Positions 1 to 8,590 are shown, counted from the stretch's first letter. The stretch: 64,000 nucleotides of DNA from Flavobacteriales bacterium UBA7666 (GCA_002483265.1 DLHO01000025.1:186001-250000), one strand, 5' to 3'. Made by a program: numbers and translations. The notes: generated from the sequence alone by a model not told the origin.

Positions 1-189
1 AATCCAATCGAAACCCAAGTATGAAAAATGAAAAGGAGGATCGATGTACAATTGCTTCACCCATCCGTTGGAAACAAAACGCAGCGTACTAAACAGAAAC
101 AGAAACCCAATAACAATCCGGAAAGCAATCAGAGGAGCAATCGAAACTTCTCTGAAAAGCAGATCAGACCACCGTTTTCTAATCTCCAT
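1..189 (-). CDS. HTTM domain protein, N-terminal fragment cut by window edge
   Basis: Reading the minus strand from the ATG at 189-187 gives 63 open codons to the window edge. The start has a cytoplasmic basic segment (MEIRKRWSDLLFREVSIAPL) followed by a hydrophobic stretch and the motif LYIDPPFHFSYLGFDWI. This matches the N-terminus of HTTM (vitamin-K-dependent gamma-carboxylase-like) membrane proteins of Flavobacteriia. The start overlaps the last 11 bases of the imelysin-like gene, which indicates translational coupling in one operon. In this phylum such genes commonly accompany DUF4856, imelysin-like and TonB-receptor genes; that context is recalled knowledge. The enzymatic activity is unknown. 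Only the first segment is visible. Confidence 0.85.
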   Translation of the reverse strand, partial: MEIRKRWSDLLFREVSIAPLIAFRIVIGFLFLFSTLRFVSNGWVKQLYIDPPFHFSYLGFDWI

Positions 190-1243
190 CCGTATCCTGA
201 TAAGTAATCAAGACACCAAAAGCCGAAGCCATATCTGTTTTCATATAAACAACAGAGGCTTGCTGATAAGCATAAAATTCAGCTAATGTATTAGGAGTTG
301 AAGTCATCAGGTCTTCCAGAGTTCCTGTCCATGTTGAAGGAGTTGTCAGCATGTAATCAAACCGCGATTGGATCGTGCTCGAAAGTGCCGCTTTATCTTC
401 AAGTGCATTCAAATAATCATCAAAACCAACACCATTGCTACTGCCTGTTAAATTAATACCATAGAAAATGGCGCGGGAAGCTCTGATATTTTCGATTAAC
501 AAGGTTCTGCCGATTCCGGAACGGCGTGCTTCCAAGTAGTTTGGCTGCTGGATTCCCAAAGTATGATTGCCTATCGGGAAACCTATCTTTGTCGTTTTAC
601 ATAATTCGAAATCCTTGCAGAAGTTGTTTACCAGCAACGCAAAAGGACTGGTAGATTCATTGCTTGTTCCGTTTACAAATGTGCTTCTATAGCTTGACCA
701 TCCTGAAACAACCGCGGTAATCTCAGTTTTCATTTTAGATATGATATCAGAAACATAGGTACAGGCATTGGTTGAATTTTGGAATTTGTTTAAAGCCCCT
801 GCATTGTAAAATAAATAGTCCAATGCATCCAAACCACTTGCGTCCAGATTGTTCGTGTTTAGGTCATAGCCACCATTTAGAATATTGCTGTTGATCTGAG
901 CAGTGTCACACGGAAATGTCCCGAACGTAAACACGATATTTGCACTCATTGCAGGTCCAAAGTCAAAAGCCTTCACATGTTGGAATGAAATATTTGCGTC
1001 AATCCATGCTTGTTTTGCGGCATCTAATTTTGATTGAGTTTTGTCAGCAAGGAACTCATTCCAGGTAGTTTCAAGCGTATTAGTTCGAGTCTTCAAATCC
1101 GCATAACCCGGAATGATGTAATTATCTGCCATATTGACCATGATTGGTCCTTTGTCAAACTCAGTATCTTCATCCTTTTTCTTTTTACACGCCGGAATAA
1201 GAATCAGCGCAGACAGCAAAAAGGTCCATTTAACTAATTTCAT
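179..1243 (-). CDS. imelysin family lipoprotein
   Basis: 354 residues with a lipoprotein signal: a hydrophobic stretch ending LIPAC, Cys19, followed by KKKKDEDTE, which may act as a surface-export signal. The body resembles imelysin-like (IrpA/ICMP-type) helical-bundle proteins linked to iron uptake. An early LDAAKQAWIDA segment matches the first repeat and GLDALDYLFYN sits at the position of the family GxHxxE motif, with both metal-ligand residues replaced (H to D, E to D). Metal-dependent peptidase activity is therefore unlikely, and a binding role at the outer membrane is more plausible. It lies 9 bp after the DUF4856 gene and overlaps the HTTM start, so all three are probably one operon. 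Confidence 0.82.
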   Translation of the reverse strand: MKLVKWTFLLSALILIPACKKKKDEDTEFDKGPIMVNMADNYIIPGYADLKTRTNTLETTWNEFLADKTQSKLDAAKQAWIDANISFQHVKAFDFGPAMSANIVFTFGTFPCDTAQINSNILNGGYDLNTNNLDASGLDALDYLFYNAGALNKFQNSTNACTYVSDIISKMKTEITAVVSGWSSYRSTFVNGTSNESTSPFALLVNNFCKDFELCKTTKIGFPIGNHTLGIQQPNYLEARRSGIGRTLLIENIRASRAIFYGINLTGSSNGVGFDDYLNALEDKAALSSTIQSRFDYMLTTPSTWTGTLEDLMTSTPNTLAEFYAYQQASVVYMKTDMASAFGVLITYQDTDGD

Positions 1244-1252
1244 ATGATGGAT

Positions 1253-2392
1253 TTAATAGTTTTGATCAATCGATGCTTTGATGCTGTTGATATCATTTAA
1301 AGTTAAATTCCATAAGTTCCCGTTGAATTGTGCCAACAAGCTATCAACTTCTGAAATACTCATATTACGGGTTTCAACAGGAGCAAAACGCAAAGAATAT
1401 ATAAATCCGTATGCTTCAGAAAGTACGTGTAAATATTTCGCCTGATCAGTTCCATAATTTGTTACTGCCTGATCTAAATAACGCATAGCCTGATATGCCG
1501 CTATCTTTTCCCACATTTCGCGGATCTCAACGATTGCAGGATCGCGATCTGCAAGTACCTTATTTGAAATCGCAGCGCGTCCTTTCAGGAAGTTGCCCAT
1601 CATTACCTGATTCGAATTCAGGTTTGTATTCTGAGAATTACAGTATTTCCCCCAGAAAGCAAAAGCTGGTGCAGTTGGGAAGTTTGTTGGAACAGCAAAG
1701 TAACCGAAAGCTTCATCCCAGTAATGTTCCAGGTTTGTATAGGTCTTTCCTGCAACCAAGGTGGTATTGTCTGCATTCATATTAGTTGAGCCTAAGTAAA
1801 CATTCAAAGCTTGATACATAAACACAGCTCCCATCACGGATTTTTCAATCATCTCTGATTTTTCGAAACCAGTCGCATCAAACAAATAAGTAGATGTTCC
1901 TGAAGTAAGTGTTCCCGCTTGCCCGTTAGTTGCCGTATTCATATATGAATTACTGGCAGCTGCGATATCCGTAAAATGAGCGATGATGGTTGCAGTATCC
2001 AGACTAAAACACTTATCCTGAAGTTTTTTGGTAGAGGTAAATGAAAAATTCCCATTCCCGTTTCCGTTCACATTCGCAAACATATCCTTTAAAACCTGAG
2101 CTGAGATAACCTGAGAAGTTCCAAGATCTGCATATTGAATCATTTCGATCAATTGATTAATCCGTTCTGTTTGACCACCGTAATCAACCGTAGATTCACC
2201 ATTGGAATTAGTGAATGTATATGTCGTAGGAACTGAATATGTTTGATTTTCATTATAATAACAGCTTCCATCATCTTGTTTAGCTTTGGAATTATAATTA
2301 GCTGCTGTAGGATCAGTACAACCTTTTTTCTTACATGAAACCACTGGAGTAACCAGTATGCTAATAGCCAAGAGATAGAAGAAATTCTTCAT
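1253..2392 (-). CDS. DUF4856 domain lipoprotein
   Basis: 379 residues. The signal peptide ends in TPVVSC with Cys20, then KKKGCTDPTAANYN, a short Cys-containing segment (CTDPxAxNY, DDGSCYY) typical of Bacteroidota surface proteins. The rest, from about residue 55 (YTFTNSNGESTVDYGGQTERINQL), matches the DUF4856 pattern: a tyrosine- and alanine-rich, probably helical domain. DUF4856 genes regularly lie next to imelysin-like genes and are assumed to take part in TonB-dependent metal acquisition. It is the first gene of the minus-strand operon. The divergent kinase gene starts 83 bp away at 2476, so the promoters of both should lie at 2393-2475. Confidence 0.8.
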   Translation of the reverse strand: MKNFFYLLAISILVTPVVSCKKKGCTDPTAANYNSKAKQDDGSCYYNENQTYSVPTTYTFTNSNGESTVDYGGQTERINQLIEMIQYADLGTSQVISAQVLKDMFANVNGNGNGNFSFTSTKKLQDKCFSLDTATIIAHFTDIAAASNSYMNTATNGQAGTLTSGTSTYLFDATGFEKSEMIEKSVMGAVFMYQALNVYLGSTNMNADNTTLVAGKTYTNLEHYWDEAFGYFAVPTNFPTAPAFAFWGKYCNSQNTNLNSNQVMMGNFLKGRAAISNKVLADRDPAIVEIREMWEKIAAYQAMRYLDQAVTNYGTDQAKYLHVLSEAYGFIYSLRFAPVETRNMSISEVDSLLAQFNGNLWNLTLNDINSIKASIDQNY

Positions 2393-2475
2393 AAGTCAAA
2401 CTTTTTTAAAATGAGTTGCAAAGTTACTTTCATGCTGTTCTGACATCAATACCCTAAAAAAGGTATTTTTGATTT

Positions 2476-3282
2476 ATGGATGCCAAATACATAATTGCTG
2501 ATTCGGGTGGTTCGTCTACAAACTGGGGAATCGTTCTGGGAAATAATGAAGTAGTATTTATTCAGACGGATAGTTTACACCCGAAATACGCACTTTCATC
2601 CGATTTCTCTTTGGCTGCTTTGAAGTCTCAATTCGAGGATATGCCGGTACCGCTTTATTTCTATGGCGCAGGTTGTTCCAGCGAAATGGTTCAAAAGCAG
2701 ATGCAGAATCTTTTATTCCAATTGGGGTTTTCAGAAGTGAACGTTTATCCCGATACTTTGGCTGCTTGCAGAGCGTTAGTAGGAAATCAGCCGGGATGGG
2801 TTGCTATTTTGGGTACCGGTTCCGTTTTGGTTCAGTACGATGGAACAAATATCACAAAAAGAATTGGAGGATATGGATCGTTGATAGGAGATGAGGGAAG
2901 TGGTTTCTATTTTGGTAAACTAGTGGTGCAGCATTTACTTAGAACTGAAAAATGGGAACCTGAATGGATCAAGGTGTTTCAGTCCAGAGAATTTATCCTT
3001 TCCAAACTGGCAAGTTCAGAAGCCCAAAAATGGATTTCCGGTTTAGGGGAAGAAACTGCAAAAATGGATTTCCGCTTTCTTCACCAAAAAAATGCAGTAT
3101 TGTTTGTGGAGCTGTATTGTCTTCCTGGTTCTGAAATCCGGCAAATTTCATTTATTGGTACTTATGGATTTGAACAAGAATCTGTTTTTGCAGAAGTTTT
3201 CAAAGCCCATTCTATTCAGTTGGGCAAGGCGATAGCCACTCCTATAAAGGATTTGGTGAGTTATCATCAAATGAATGAATGA
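2476..3282 (+). CDS. BadF/BadG/BcrA-type ATPase, N-acetylglucosamine kinase-like
   Basis: 268 residues with the ASKHA-fold motifs of eukaryotic-type N-acetylglucosamine kinases. A phosphate-binding loop near the N-terminus (IIADSGGSSTNWGIV), an adenosine motif (WVAILGTGSVLVQY, about residue 112) and GGYGSLIGDEGSGFYFGK (about residues 131-148) are all visible. It should phosphorylate an amino sugar, probably GlcNAc from peptidoglycan or chitin recycling, in the cytoplasm. The length is near the lower end for the family. A TATTTTTG element sits at 2464-2471, only 4 bp before the ATG, suggesting a very short leader. It stands alone, with 124 bp before the next gene. The substrate is inferred. 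Confidence 0.78.
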   Translation: MDAKYIIADSGGSSTNWGIVLGNNEVVFIQTDSLHPKYALSSDFSLAALKSQFEDMPVPLYFYGAGCSSEMVQKQMQNLLFQLGFSEVNVYPDTLAACRALVGNQPGWVAILGTGSVLVQYDGTNITKRIGGYGSLIGDEGSGFYFGKLVVQHLLRTEKWEPEWIKVFQSREFILSKLASSEAQKWISGLGEETAKMDFRFLHQKNAVLFVELYCLPGSEIRQISFIGTYGFEQESVFAEVFKAHSIQLGKAIATPIKDLVSYHQMNE

Positions 3283-3406
3283 TTAAGTTATCATTAATAT
3301 TTGAATATTGATACAGAGGTGTTTAGTCGAAAATATTAAATCTTTCGTAGAAAAGTATCTTGTAGTTTGAAAAATAATTCACAACTTGCAGGAGCGAAAG
3401 TGAGAA

Positions 3407-3805
3407 ATGGATACATTATTAATTCAGGCAACTGCTCAAACCCCCTTAGTGAATTTGAATCCTGACACAGGAATCATGGAAATTAGAGGTCGTTCAATTC
3501 CGGATGATCCCGAAGGTTTTTGGGGTTCGATTTTAACGTGGTTTGATAATTACATGGCGAATCCGAAAGATGAAACGCTAGTGAGAATCGATTTGGAGTA
3601 CTTCAATATTACTTCATCAAAGCGTATTCTATTTTTACTTTATAAGTTGAATGAACTAGTTGATTCAGGGAAGAAGGCGAAAGTAGAATGGTGCTACAGA
3701 CAATCCGATGAGGATATGTATGAAGTAGGCCAGGATTATGCTTTCATGGTTCGTGTTCCATTTGATTTCCGCGAGTACTCGGATAACGATTTAGTGGTCG
3801 CATAA
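3407..3805 (+). CDS. SiaC-family (DUF1987) regulatory phosphoprotein
   Basis: 132 residues matching SiaC/DUF1987. The signature NLNPDTGIMEIRGRSIPDDP at the N-terminus is followed by FWGSILTWFDNYM and a DLEYFNITSSKRILFLL segment. In Pseudomonas, SiaC is phosphorylated by the kinase SiaB, dephosphorylated by the PP2C phosphatase SiaA, and in its unphosphorylated form activates the diguanylate cyclase SiaD. The Thr/Ser phosphosite lies in the NxTSS segment, here at about residue 67-70. No siaA, siaB or siaD is adjacent, so the partners must be elsewhere or absent. It is a soluble STAS-like protein. Confidence 0.8.
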   Translation: MDTLLIQATAQTPLVNLNPDTGIMEIRGRSIPDDPEGFWGSILTWFDNYMANPKDETLVRIDLEYFNITSSKRILFLLYKLNELVDSGKKAKVEWCYRQSDEDMYEVGQDYAFMVRVPFDFREYSDNDLVVA

Positions 3806-3810
3806 ATTGA

Positions 3811-3893
3811 AAATGTAAAATTGAAAATTGAAAAGGAGAAGTATATTCTTACTTTTCAATTCTCCATTATCAATTCTCCATTTTGAACTTGTT
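3811..3893. repeat. AT-rich inverted intergenic element (aattgaaaa type)
   Basis: The left arm has repeated aaattgaaaattgaaaa. The right arm has ttttcaattctcc followed by attatcaattctcc. The two are imperfect reverse complements, so the transcript can fold into a long A/U-rich hairpin. It sits just after the SiaC-like gene. A closely similar arrangement occurs at 31825-31935, which shows that it is a dispersed element and not gene-specific sequence. Confidence 0.6.
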
Positions 3894-3965
3894 CCTGAAG
3901 ATTATTTATCATTTATCGGTTAGAAAGAGTCCCTCTTTTTCCAATTTCATTATTTTTGTTCCATT

Positions 3966-4205
3966 ATGCGTGTAATAGCAGACATACCACATGCCCGCTA
4001 CAAGATTCAGATATTCTTGTATAATGGGAAGTATTTAGTGAAAATTGAGCTAGGCCAATTCGAACAGACATTTAAAATTGCTGAGTCAGACGTAAATGGT
4101 CTGGAAGAGTTGAAGCGCATGATAACAGATCAATTATTAAGTAACTCACTTGAACGGTTTCTTTCTATGAGAACAGATTGGGAAGAAGCATTTAAAAACA
4201 AATAA
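3966..4205 (+). CDS. conserved hypothetical small protein
   Basis: 79 residues, with no signal peptide or membrane segment. It begins MRVIADIPHARYKIQIFLYNGKY and continues with a KIELGQFEQTFKI beta-hairpin-like part and a helical C-terminus. It resembles a small uncharacterised protein found across Flavobacteriia; this is recognised from memory and no function is known. It lies 2 bp upstream of the OmpH-like gene and is probably cotranscribed with it and with DUF4924. A TATTTTTG element at 3951-3958 lies 7 bp before the ATG. Confidence 0.7.
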   Translation: MRVIADIPHARYKIQIFLYNGKYLVKIELGQFEQTFKIAESDVNGLEELKRMITDQLLSNSLERFLSMRTDWEEAFKNK

Positions 4206-4207
4206 AT

Positions 4208-4822
4208 ATGAAATTAGGACACATCATTGCAACCGGTTTAATTCTTGGATTAACAACTTTTGCCTGTTCAGATAAAAAAGAGGATCCAAAAACTCAGGAA
4301 GAAACAGCACCGGAAGTTCCTGTTGTTAATTCAAAAGGATTGAAGATTGCGTTCTATTATTCCGATAGCTTAAAAGAAGGTTTTACGTATTACAAGAATG
4401 AAGATGCACGGATTACCAAAAAAGGTGAAGCTTTTCAAAATGAAATGATGGCCAAGCAACGATCTTTGGAGCAAAAAGCACAAAACTATGAAAAATACAT
4501 GCGTGAAGGTACTTTGACAGGTGCCGATATGCAGAATCTGGAGAATGAAATCATGCGCATGCGTGAGCAATTGATGAACCAGCAGCAAACCAGAGGGGCT
4601 CAATTGGAAAAAGAAACCAATGAAGCATTGACGGTTTTAGGAAAGAAAATCGAAGTTGCAGGTAAAAAATATTGTGAAAAATATGGAATTGATATCTTGC
4701 TGATCCACGGGCAGGGAGGACAAATCAATTTCATCAATGATAAAATGAATGTAACTCAATCATTCATTGATTTCTTGAATCATGAGCAAGAGATCATGGA
4801 TAAAGACTTGGGGAAGAAATAA
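4208..4822 (+). CDS. OmpH/Skp-family lipoprotein
   Basis: 204 residues. The lipoprotein signal peptide ends TTFAC (Cys20), followed by SDKKEDPKTQEE. Residues from about 45 match OmpH/Skp: GLKIAFYYSDSLKEGFTYYK, then a long coiled coil (about residues 70-150, rich in K, E and Q with MRMREQLMNQQQT), then a beta-strand end (YGIDILLIHGQGGQINFINDKMNVTQSFIDFLN). Skp proteins are periplasmic holdases that deliver outer-membrane proteins to the Bam machinery. This one is lipid-anchored instead of soluble. It is part of a three-gene unit with the genes at 3966 and 4826. Confidence 0.85.
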   Translation: MKLGHIIATGLILGLTTFACSDKKEDPKTQEETAPEVPVVNSKGLKIAFYYSDSLKEGFTYYKNEDARITKKGEAFQNEMMAKQRSLEQKAQNYEKYMREGTLTGADMQNLENEIMRMREQLMNQQQTRGAQLEKETNEALTVLGKKIEVAGKKYCEKYGIDILLIHGQGGQINFINDKMNVTQSFIDFLNHEQEIMDKDLGKK

Positions 4823-4825
4823 ACT

Positions 4826-5377
4826 ATGCTGATAGCACAACAGAAACTTAACGAGAACGTCGCTGAATATATCTTATACATGTATCAAATTGAAGATTTG
4901 ATCCGTGCATATCAGTTTGATTTAGATCGTATTGTTAAAGAAGTAGTGGAACCCAATCTTCCAGATCGTGCTTATTTGGAGCGCTATAAAGCTTGGTATG
5001 CAGGATTGATTCAGGACATGAAGTCTGAGCGGATTATTGAATCAGGACATCGTTTGGAGCTTCAGGACGTTTTGGTAGAGTTATCCTACTTGCACAATTC
5101 CCTTTTGACAGTGGTGAACGACGAAAAATACCGAACGCTTTATTCAACAGCACTTCCATTTATTGAAGATTTCATTGAACGTTCCAATTTGAAAGGGATG
5201 AATCACCTGGAGGTTTGTTTCCATGCGCTTTATATGAAGTTGTTATTGAAGTTGCAGAAGAAAGAAATCAGTCAGGAAACAGAAGAAGCTTTTGACGCGA
5301 TGCGCATTTTACTCGCTTATCTGACACGTTCTTACCACCAAATGAAGGGCGGGGAAGGACAGTATTGGAATAATTGA
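4826..5377 (+). CDS. DUF4924 family protein
   Basis: 183 residues, all-helical in appearance and with no signal peptide. The start MLIAQQKLNENVAEYILYMY followed by QIEDLIRAYQFDLDRIV is characteristic of DUF4924, a Bacteroidota-specific family of unknown function. It starts 3 bp after the OmpH-like gene, so it is likely the last gene of that operon. Nothing else in the sequence points to a biochemical role. Confidence 0.75.
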   Translation: MLIAQQKLNENVAEYILYMYQIEDLIRAYQFDLDRIVKEVVEPNLPDRAYLERYKAWYAGLIQDMKSERIIESGHRLELQDVLVELSYLHNSLLTVVNDEKYRTLYSTALPFIEDFIERSNLKGMNHLEVCFHALYMKLLLKLQKKEISQETEEAFDAMRILLAYLTRSYHQMKGGEGQYWNN

Positions 5378-5421
5378 TTGCGAATTATTGTTTCTTAAGG
5401 GTTTTCATTTGTGAGAAAACT

Positions 5422-5457
5422 ACAATTCGTAATTCGGCATTAGGAATTCGTAATTAA
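5422..5457. repeat. AT-rich repeat of the aattcgtaattcg type
   Basis: Contains aattcgtaattcgg and aattcgtaatta in tandem between convergent genes, and overlaps the stop codon of the minus-strand lysozyme gene. The same wording appears at 25097-25176. A partly complementary segment (gattgcgaattattg) lies at 5376-5390. Confidence 0.5.
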
Positions 5458-6227
5458 TAAAGGTCTTGTTTGCTCACATTCAAATCCACCAATCCTGAAA
5501 TTCCCGGTAATCTTCCGGATTCTGAGAATTGCCAATGAAGTACTTCCCGATCTGTCATGTATTGCGGTTCTCTGCTGTATGCGGCGATCCAAAAGTTATA
5601 CCCTTCCATTTTTCCACGAAACTTGGTTTCATAGAAGCTCAATGAGGTGTAGATAATCGGTTTTACACCAGTTACTTTTTTTACCTCTTCACACCAGATC
5701 AATACCTTTGCCCGCAAATCTTCGTCTGAAAAACCTTCGTCTTCTACATCAATTACTGGAGGCAAATCAATACTTCGGATCTTATAAACCGAAAGAAAGT
5801 GATCTGCTTGCGGTCTTGGGGCTGATTTTGGATTGAAATAATGATAAGCTCCGTTCGAAATACCGTGTTTGTTCAGGTACTCCCGGTTGCGTTCCCATTG
5901 CGTGTCCAAATGATCTGAGCCTTCGGTTACCTTACAATAGACAAAGTCAATGATGGTGTCGAATCCTTTTTCGTTCAATAATAAATCCCAGTCAATTTCT
6001 CCTTGATGATGAGAGACATCCAAACCAACTGCTTTGTATCCCGGTGGAATGATCTCATGAAAATGCGTCGAAGTTTGGATCATTCCTTCTGTTTTATACC
6101 AGAAGAAAAAGAAGGCCAATACACCGATAGGAATGGCTACCCAGAAAATAAATCTGCCTTTACCTTTCTTGCCGGATGCTTTACGCCTCGGAGCTGCTTT
6201 TTTACGGGGTTGTCTTCTTTTTGCCAT
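5454..6227 (-). CDS. GH25 family lysozyme, membrane-anchored
   Basis: 257 residues. The N-terminus is strongly basic (KRRQPRKKAAPRRKASGKKGK), then one transmembrane helix at about residues 27-44, then a GH25 muramidase domain from about residue 66. The domain shows GLDVSHHQGEIDW with the nucleophile-side Asp, DLPPVIDVEDEG with the catalytic Asp/Glu pair, PIIYTSLSFYE and NFWIAAYSREPQ. It should cleave the MurNAc-GlcNAc bond of peptidoglycan while anchored in the inner membrane. The basic tail would stay in the cytoplasm. It appears monocistronic, in the same orientation as the next gene but 56 bp downstream of it. Confidence 0.88.
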   Translation of the reverse strand: MAKRRQPRKKAAPRRKASGKKGKGRFIFWVAIPIGVLAFFFFWYKTEGMIQTSTHFHEIIPPGYKAVGLDVSHHQGEIDWDLLLNEKGFDTIIDFVYCKVTEGSDHLDTQWERNREYLNKHGISNGAYHYFNPKSAPRPQADHFLSVYKIRSIDLPPVIDVEDEGFSDEDLRAKVLIWCEEVKKVTGVKPIIYTSLSFYETKFRGKMEGYNFWIAAYSREPQYMTDREVLHWQFSESGRLPGISGLVDLNVSKQDLY

Positions 6228-6283
6228 TCGGCGACTAAATTACGTTGAAAAAGCTTATTAGAGCCAATCATTCAGAGAAAGTA

Positions 6284-7003
6284 TCAAATACGGATTCCAA
6301 AATAGATCTTCAAAAGATTCGGATTTCTTGTAGCTTCTGAGCGGTCTACCCTGAATAGAAAATTATTATCATATGCAATTCCAAATACCCCGATAACAGG
6401 AAGGTTTCCTAATCTTCGTTCTACATTTGCTGCCAGCCTAATCCCAAAGTAATTCACTTCATCCTCTGGATTAGGAGTTGCAGAAATTCCGAACATTAAT
6501 GAGGATGATAGATTGATGGAAGTTAATTCCGAAAAATGAAATGGAACCTGACATCCCATATATCCCATGAAATTAATGACGTTTTTGTTGTTGTAGTTGG
6601 TTTTCATTCCGAGAGTTGACCCATAATAAACAGGTTCTGGTGCTGGTTTACTTTTATATGCTTTTTGTGCATATAATTCAAGACCAAAGATTCCGTAAAC
6701 ACGATTTTTATAAATATCACCAATGCGCAGATTGAGTCCGTAATGAATAACTTGTTTTTTTGGGAGATAATACCGTTGGGCAGAGTCTGCAATGAAAGCA
6801 GTACCCAGTTCAATTCCGAATTGGACGTAGCGCATGTTTTGAGGAACATGTTTGACGATATATATTTTATTGACGGTGTCACCCGCCGAAATTTTTACTG
6901 GTTTCGTTCTGACGGGTTTTGTTTTTTCCTTCGGAGTAACAATTTGTCCCAAAGTAATTGAATACAGGAAAAGGAATAGGAAAAAGGTGATTGATTTTTT
7001 CAT
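6284..7003 (-). CDS. putative outer-membrane beta-barrel protein
   Basis: About 239 residues from the ATG at 7003; an upstream TTG would add residues before an otherwise clean signal peptide (MKKSITFFLFLFLYSITLGQ). The mature protein alternates short hydrophobic strands with Gly/Asn turns (FGIELGTAFIADS, YGLNLRIGDIYKNRVYGIFGLELYAQ, YFGIRLAANVERRL) and ends in IYFGIRI, a typical barrel C-terminus. No specific family was recognised. It starts 41 bp downstream of the glycosyltransferase gene on the same strand and may be cotranscribed. Confidence 0.6.
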   Translation of the reverse strand: MKKSITFFLFLFLYSITLGQIVTPKEKTKPVRTKPVKISAGDTVNKIYIVKHVPQNMRYVQFGIELGTAFIADSAQRYYLPKKQVIHYGLNLRIGDIYKNRVYGIFGLELYAQKAYKSKPAPEPVYYGSTLGMKTNYNNKNVINFMGYMGCQVPFHFSELTSINLSSSLMFGISATPNPEDEVNYFGIRLAANVERRLGNLPVIGVFGIAYDNNFLFRVDRSEATRNPNLLKIYFGIRI

Positions 7004-7044
7004 GGGGTTAATCGGAAAAGTGGACAAAAATACGGATTTATCAC

Positions 7045-8457
7045 TTAGATCTTATAAACCGTCCAGTTTTCATTTGTCAGAACTACAGGTAGAGGTAGAT
7101 ACAAATTTCCGCCCAGATAGCGTTTCAAGACCACAATATACTTGCACCCTTTTCGCTGCATGTCTTTTCTGAAAGTTTCATTCAATAACTGATCATTACT
7201 TGCCACCCAACCTTTTCGGTGTGCAAAATAAATCGCTGTTGGATTATCGCCCGTATTAACTGCAATTAGATCCGAACGTTTCGAAAAATGATCCAGATCA
7301 GATTCCAGTTTTACAAAAGCCAATTCATGATCTTTCAGCCTGAAATCATGTAGTTGATTGAGTGTGCCCTCTAGCATAATCACTGCCAGAATCAGAATTT
7401 GTATTGCTTTCTTTTGAAAACTTGAAACTCCGTATCCTGCAATCAATGCCATGATCGGTACAAACGGAATAATGTAGTAGGAGTGATGGGTGAATGTAAA
7501 TCCTGCTTTCAATGCGATGACCAAGAAGGCCGTGAAACCAAGACCAAAAATCCACAAGAGCAATTTGTTCCGTTTTCTGAATGCAACGAATAATCCAACC
7601 AGAAAGAGTCCGAATCCTACAAATTTCAAGGCTGAATCGTAGAAATGTTTTAATCCGTCGCCTAAATTTTCGACCAGCTCTTTTGCTCCAATACTGATGG
7701 GTTTCCCCATGAAGAAGTGCCAAAAATCATACTTTTCAACCAAATAGGGAACCCAACTGAAATACCACCAGGCAATAGGAGCTAATAGGATTCCGCTTAC
7801 AATGAAAAAGCCGATCTTGAGATGGATAGATATCTGTCTATTAAAGATGAAAAATGCATAGAGGATGAGCAAAAATCCGGTGGGTAGTTTGGCCAAAACA
7901 CCTAAAAGTGTGAATGCTGCGAAAAGAAACAGATTTAGCCAAACGCGCTTTTTCTCTTCGAAATAGCAGACTGCGTAATAAAAACCGATAATGACTAACG
8001 AAGTAGCGAAGGTATCAGGCATGATCTTGCGGCTGTAGGCGAACCAAATAGATGCCAACAAAATAATGGAAGCATTAAAAGCTGTTTCAGAACCAAAATA
8101 CCGTTTCAGAAGTCGAAAGAAGAACCAAATTCCCAAACTGCTTACGATGAGGTTGATCAATCGCCCATACCAGTGTTGGTAACCAAAGATCTCAGAAACC
8201 AAATAATCCATGTAATTCAGAAGTGGAAATTCCATTCCCGTAATTCCCGTTTTTTCGCCCGCAAAATCAATGCGCGGATAAAGTATGTTTGCAGATCCCT
8301 CGTAGAAATTACGCGTAACCATCGTTCCGGTTGTTTGTCGCCAGTTATGTGCAACTTCCAACGGAGGATTGGTGATTCCGTACATACGGATCAGGAAGAA
8401 TAGAATAATCCAGAATCGAATGTCTTTAAATAGGGGAAGAGCGAAGAATGATCTCAC
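7045..8457 (-). CDS. GT39/ArnT-like polytopic glycosyltransferase
   Basis: 470 residues with around ten predicted membrane helices. The first luminal loop contains ITNPPLEVAHNWRQ, and the next loops have the aromatic and charged pattern of dolichyl-phosphate-mannose mannosyltransferase/ArnT-like (GT-C) enzymes. The C-terminal 100 residues form a soluble periplasmic domain (DLIAVNTGDNPTAIYFAHRKGW). It probably transfers a sugar from a polyprenyl-phosphate carrier to a lipid or protein at the outer face of the inner membrane. The acceptor cannot be told from the sequence. The first catalytic loop lacks the typical DE pair, so the exact donor chemistry is uncertain. Confidence 0.7.
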   Translation of the reverse strand: MRSFFALPLFKDIRFWIILFFLIRMYGITNPPLEVAHNWRQTTGTMVTRNFYEGSANILYPRIDFAGEKTGITGMEFPLLNYMDYLVSEIFGYQHWYGRLINLIVSSLGIWFFFRLLKRYFGSETAFNASIILLASIWFAYSRKIMPDTFATSLVIIGFYYAVCYFEEKKRVWLNLFLFAAFTLLGVLAKLPTGFLLILYAFFIFNRQISIHLKIGFFIVSGILLAPIAWWYFSWVPYLVEKYDFWHFFMGKPISIGAKELVENLGDGLKHFYDSALKFVGFGLFLVGLFVAFRKRNKLLLWIFGLGFTAFLVIALKAGFTFTHHSYYIIPFVPIMALIAGYGVSSFQKKAIQILILAVIMLEGTLNQLHDFRLKDHELAFVKLESDLDHFSKRSDLIAVNTGDNPTAIYFAHRKGWVASNDQLLNETFRKDMQRKGCKYIVVLKRYLGGNLYLPLPVVLTNENWTVYKI

Positions 8458-8514
8458 ATGTTTTCTTTGGTATTGCTAAGTTAGGAGAAAAGTTTGAAAA
8501 GTGATTAGGGTATT

Positions 8515-8560
8515 TTTCCCACGGAACGCTTACGCCGTAGCTTTAGCGTTCCATGGGAAA
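8515..8560. repeat. palindromic intergenic element, family A copy 1
   Basis: Arms 8515-8530 and 8545-8560 pair over 16 bp with one mismatch around a 14-nt loop. The reverse-strand core CGCTAAAGCTACGGC recurs with two changes in the element at 9569-9604. It lies between two minus-strand genes, downstream of the hbd terminator. Confidence 0.7.
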
Positions 8561-8590
8561 TAAGAATACATTATCTGTGATTTCGAACAA

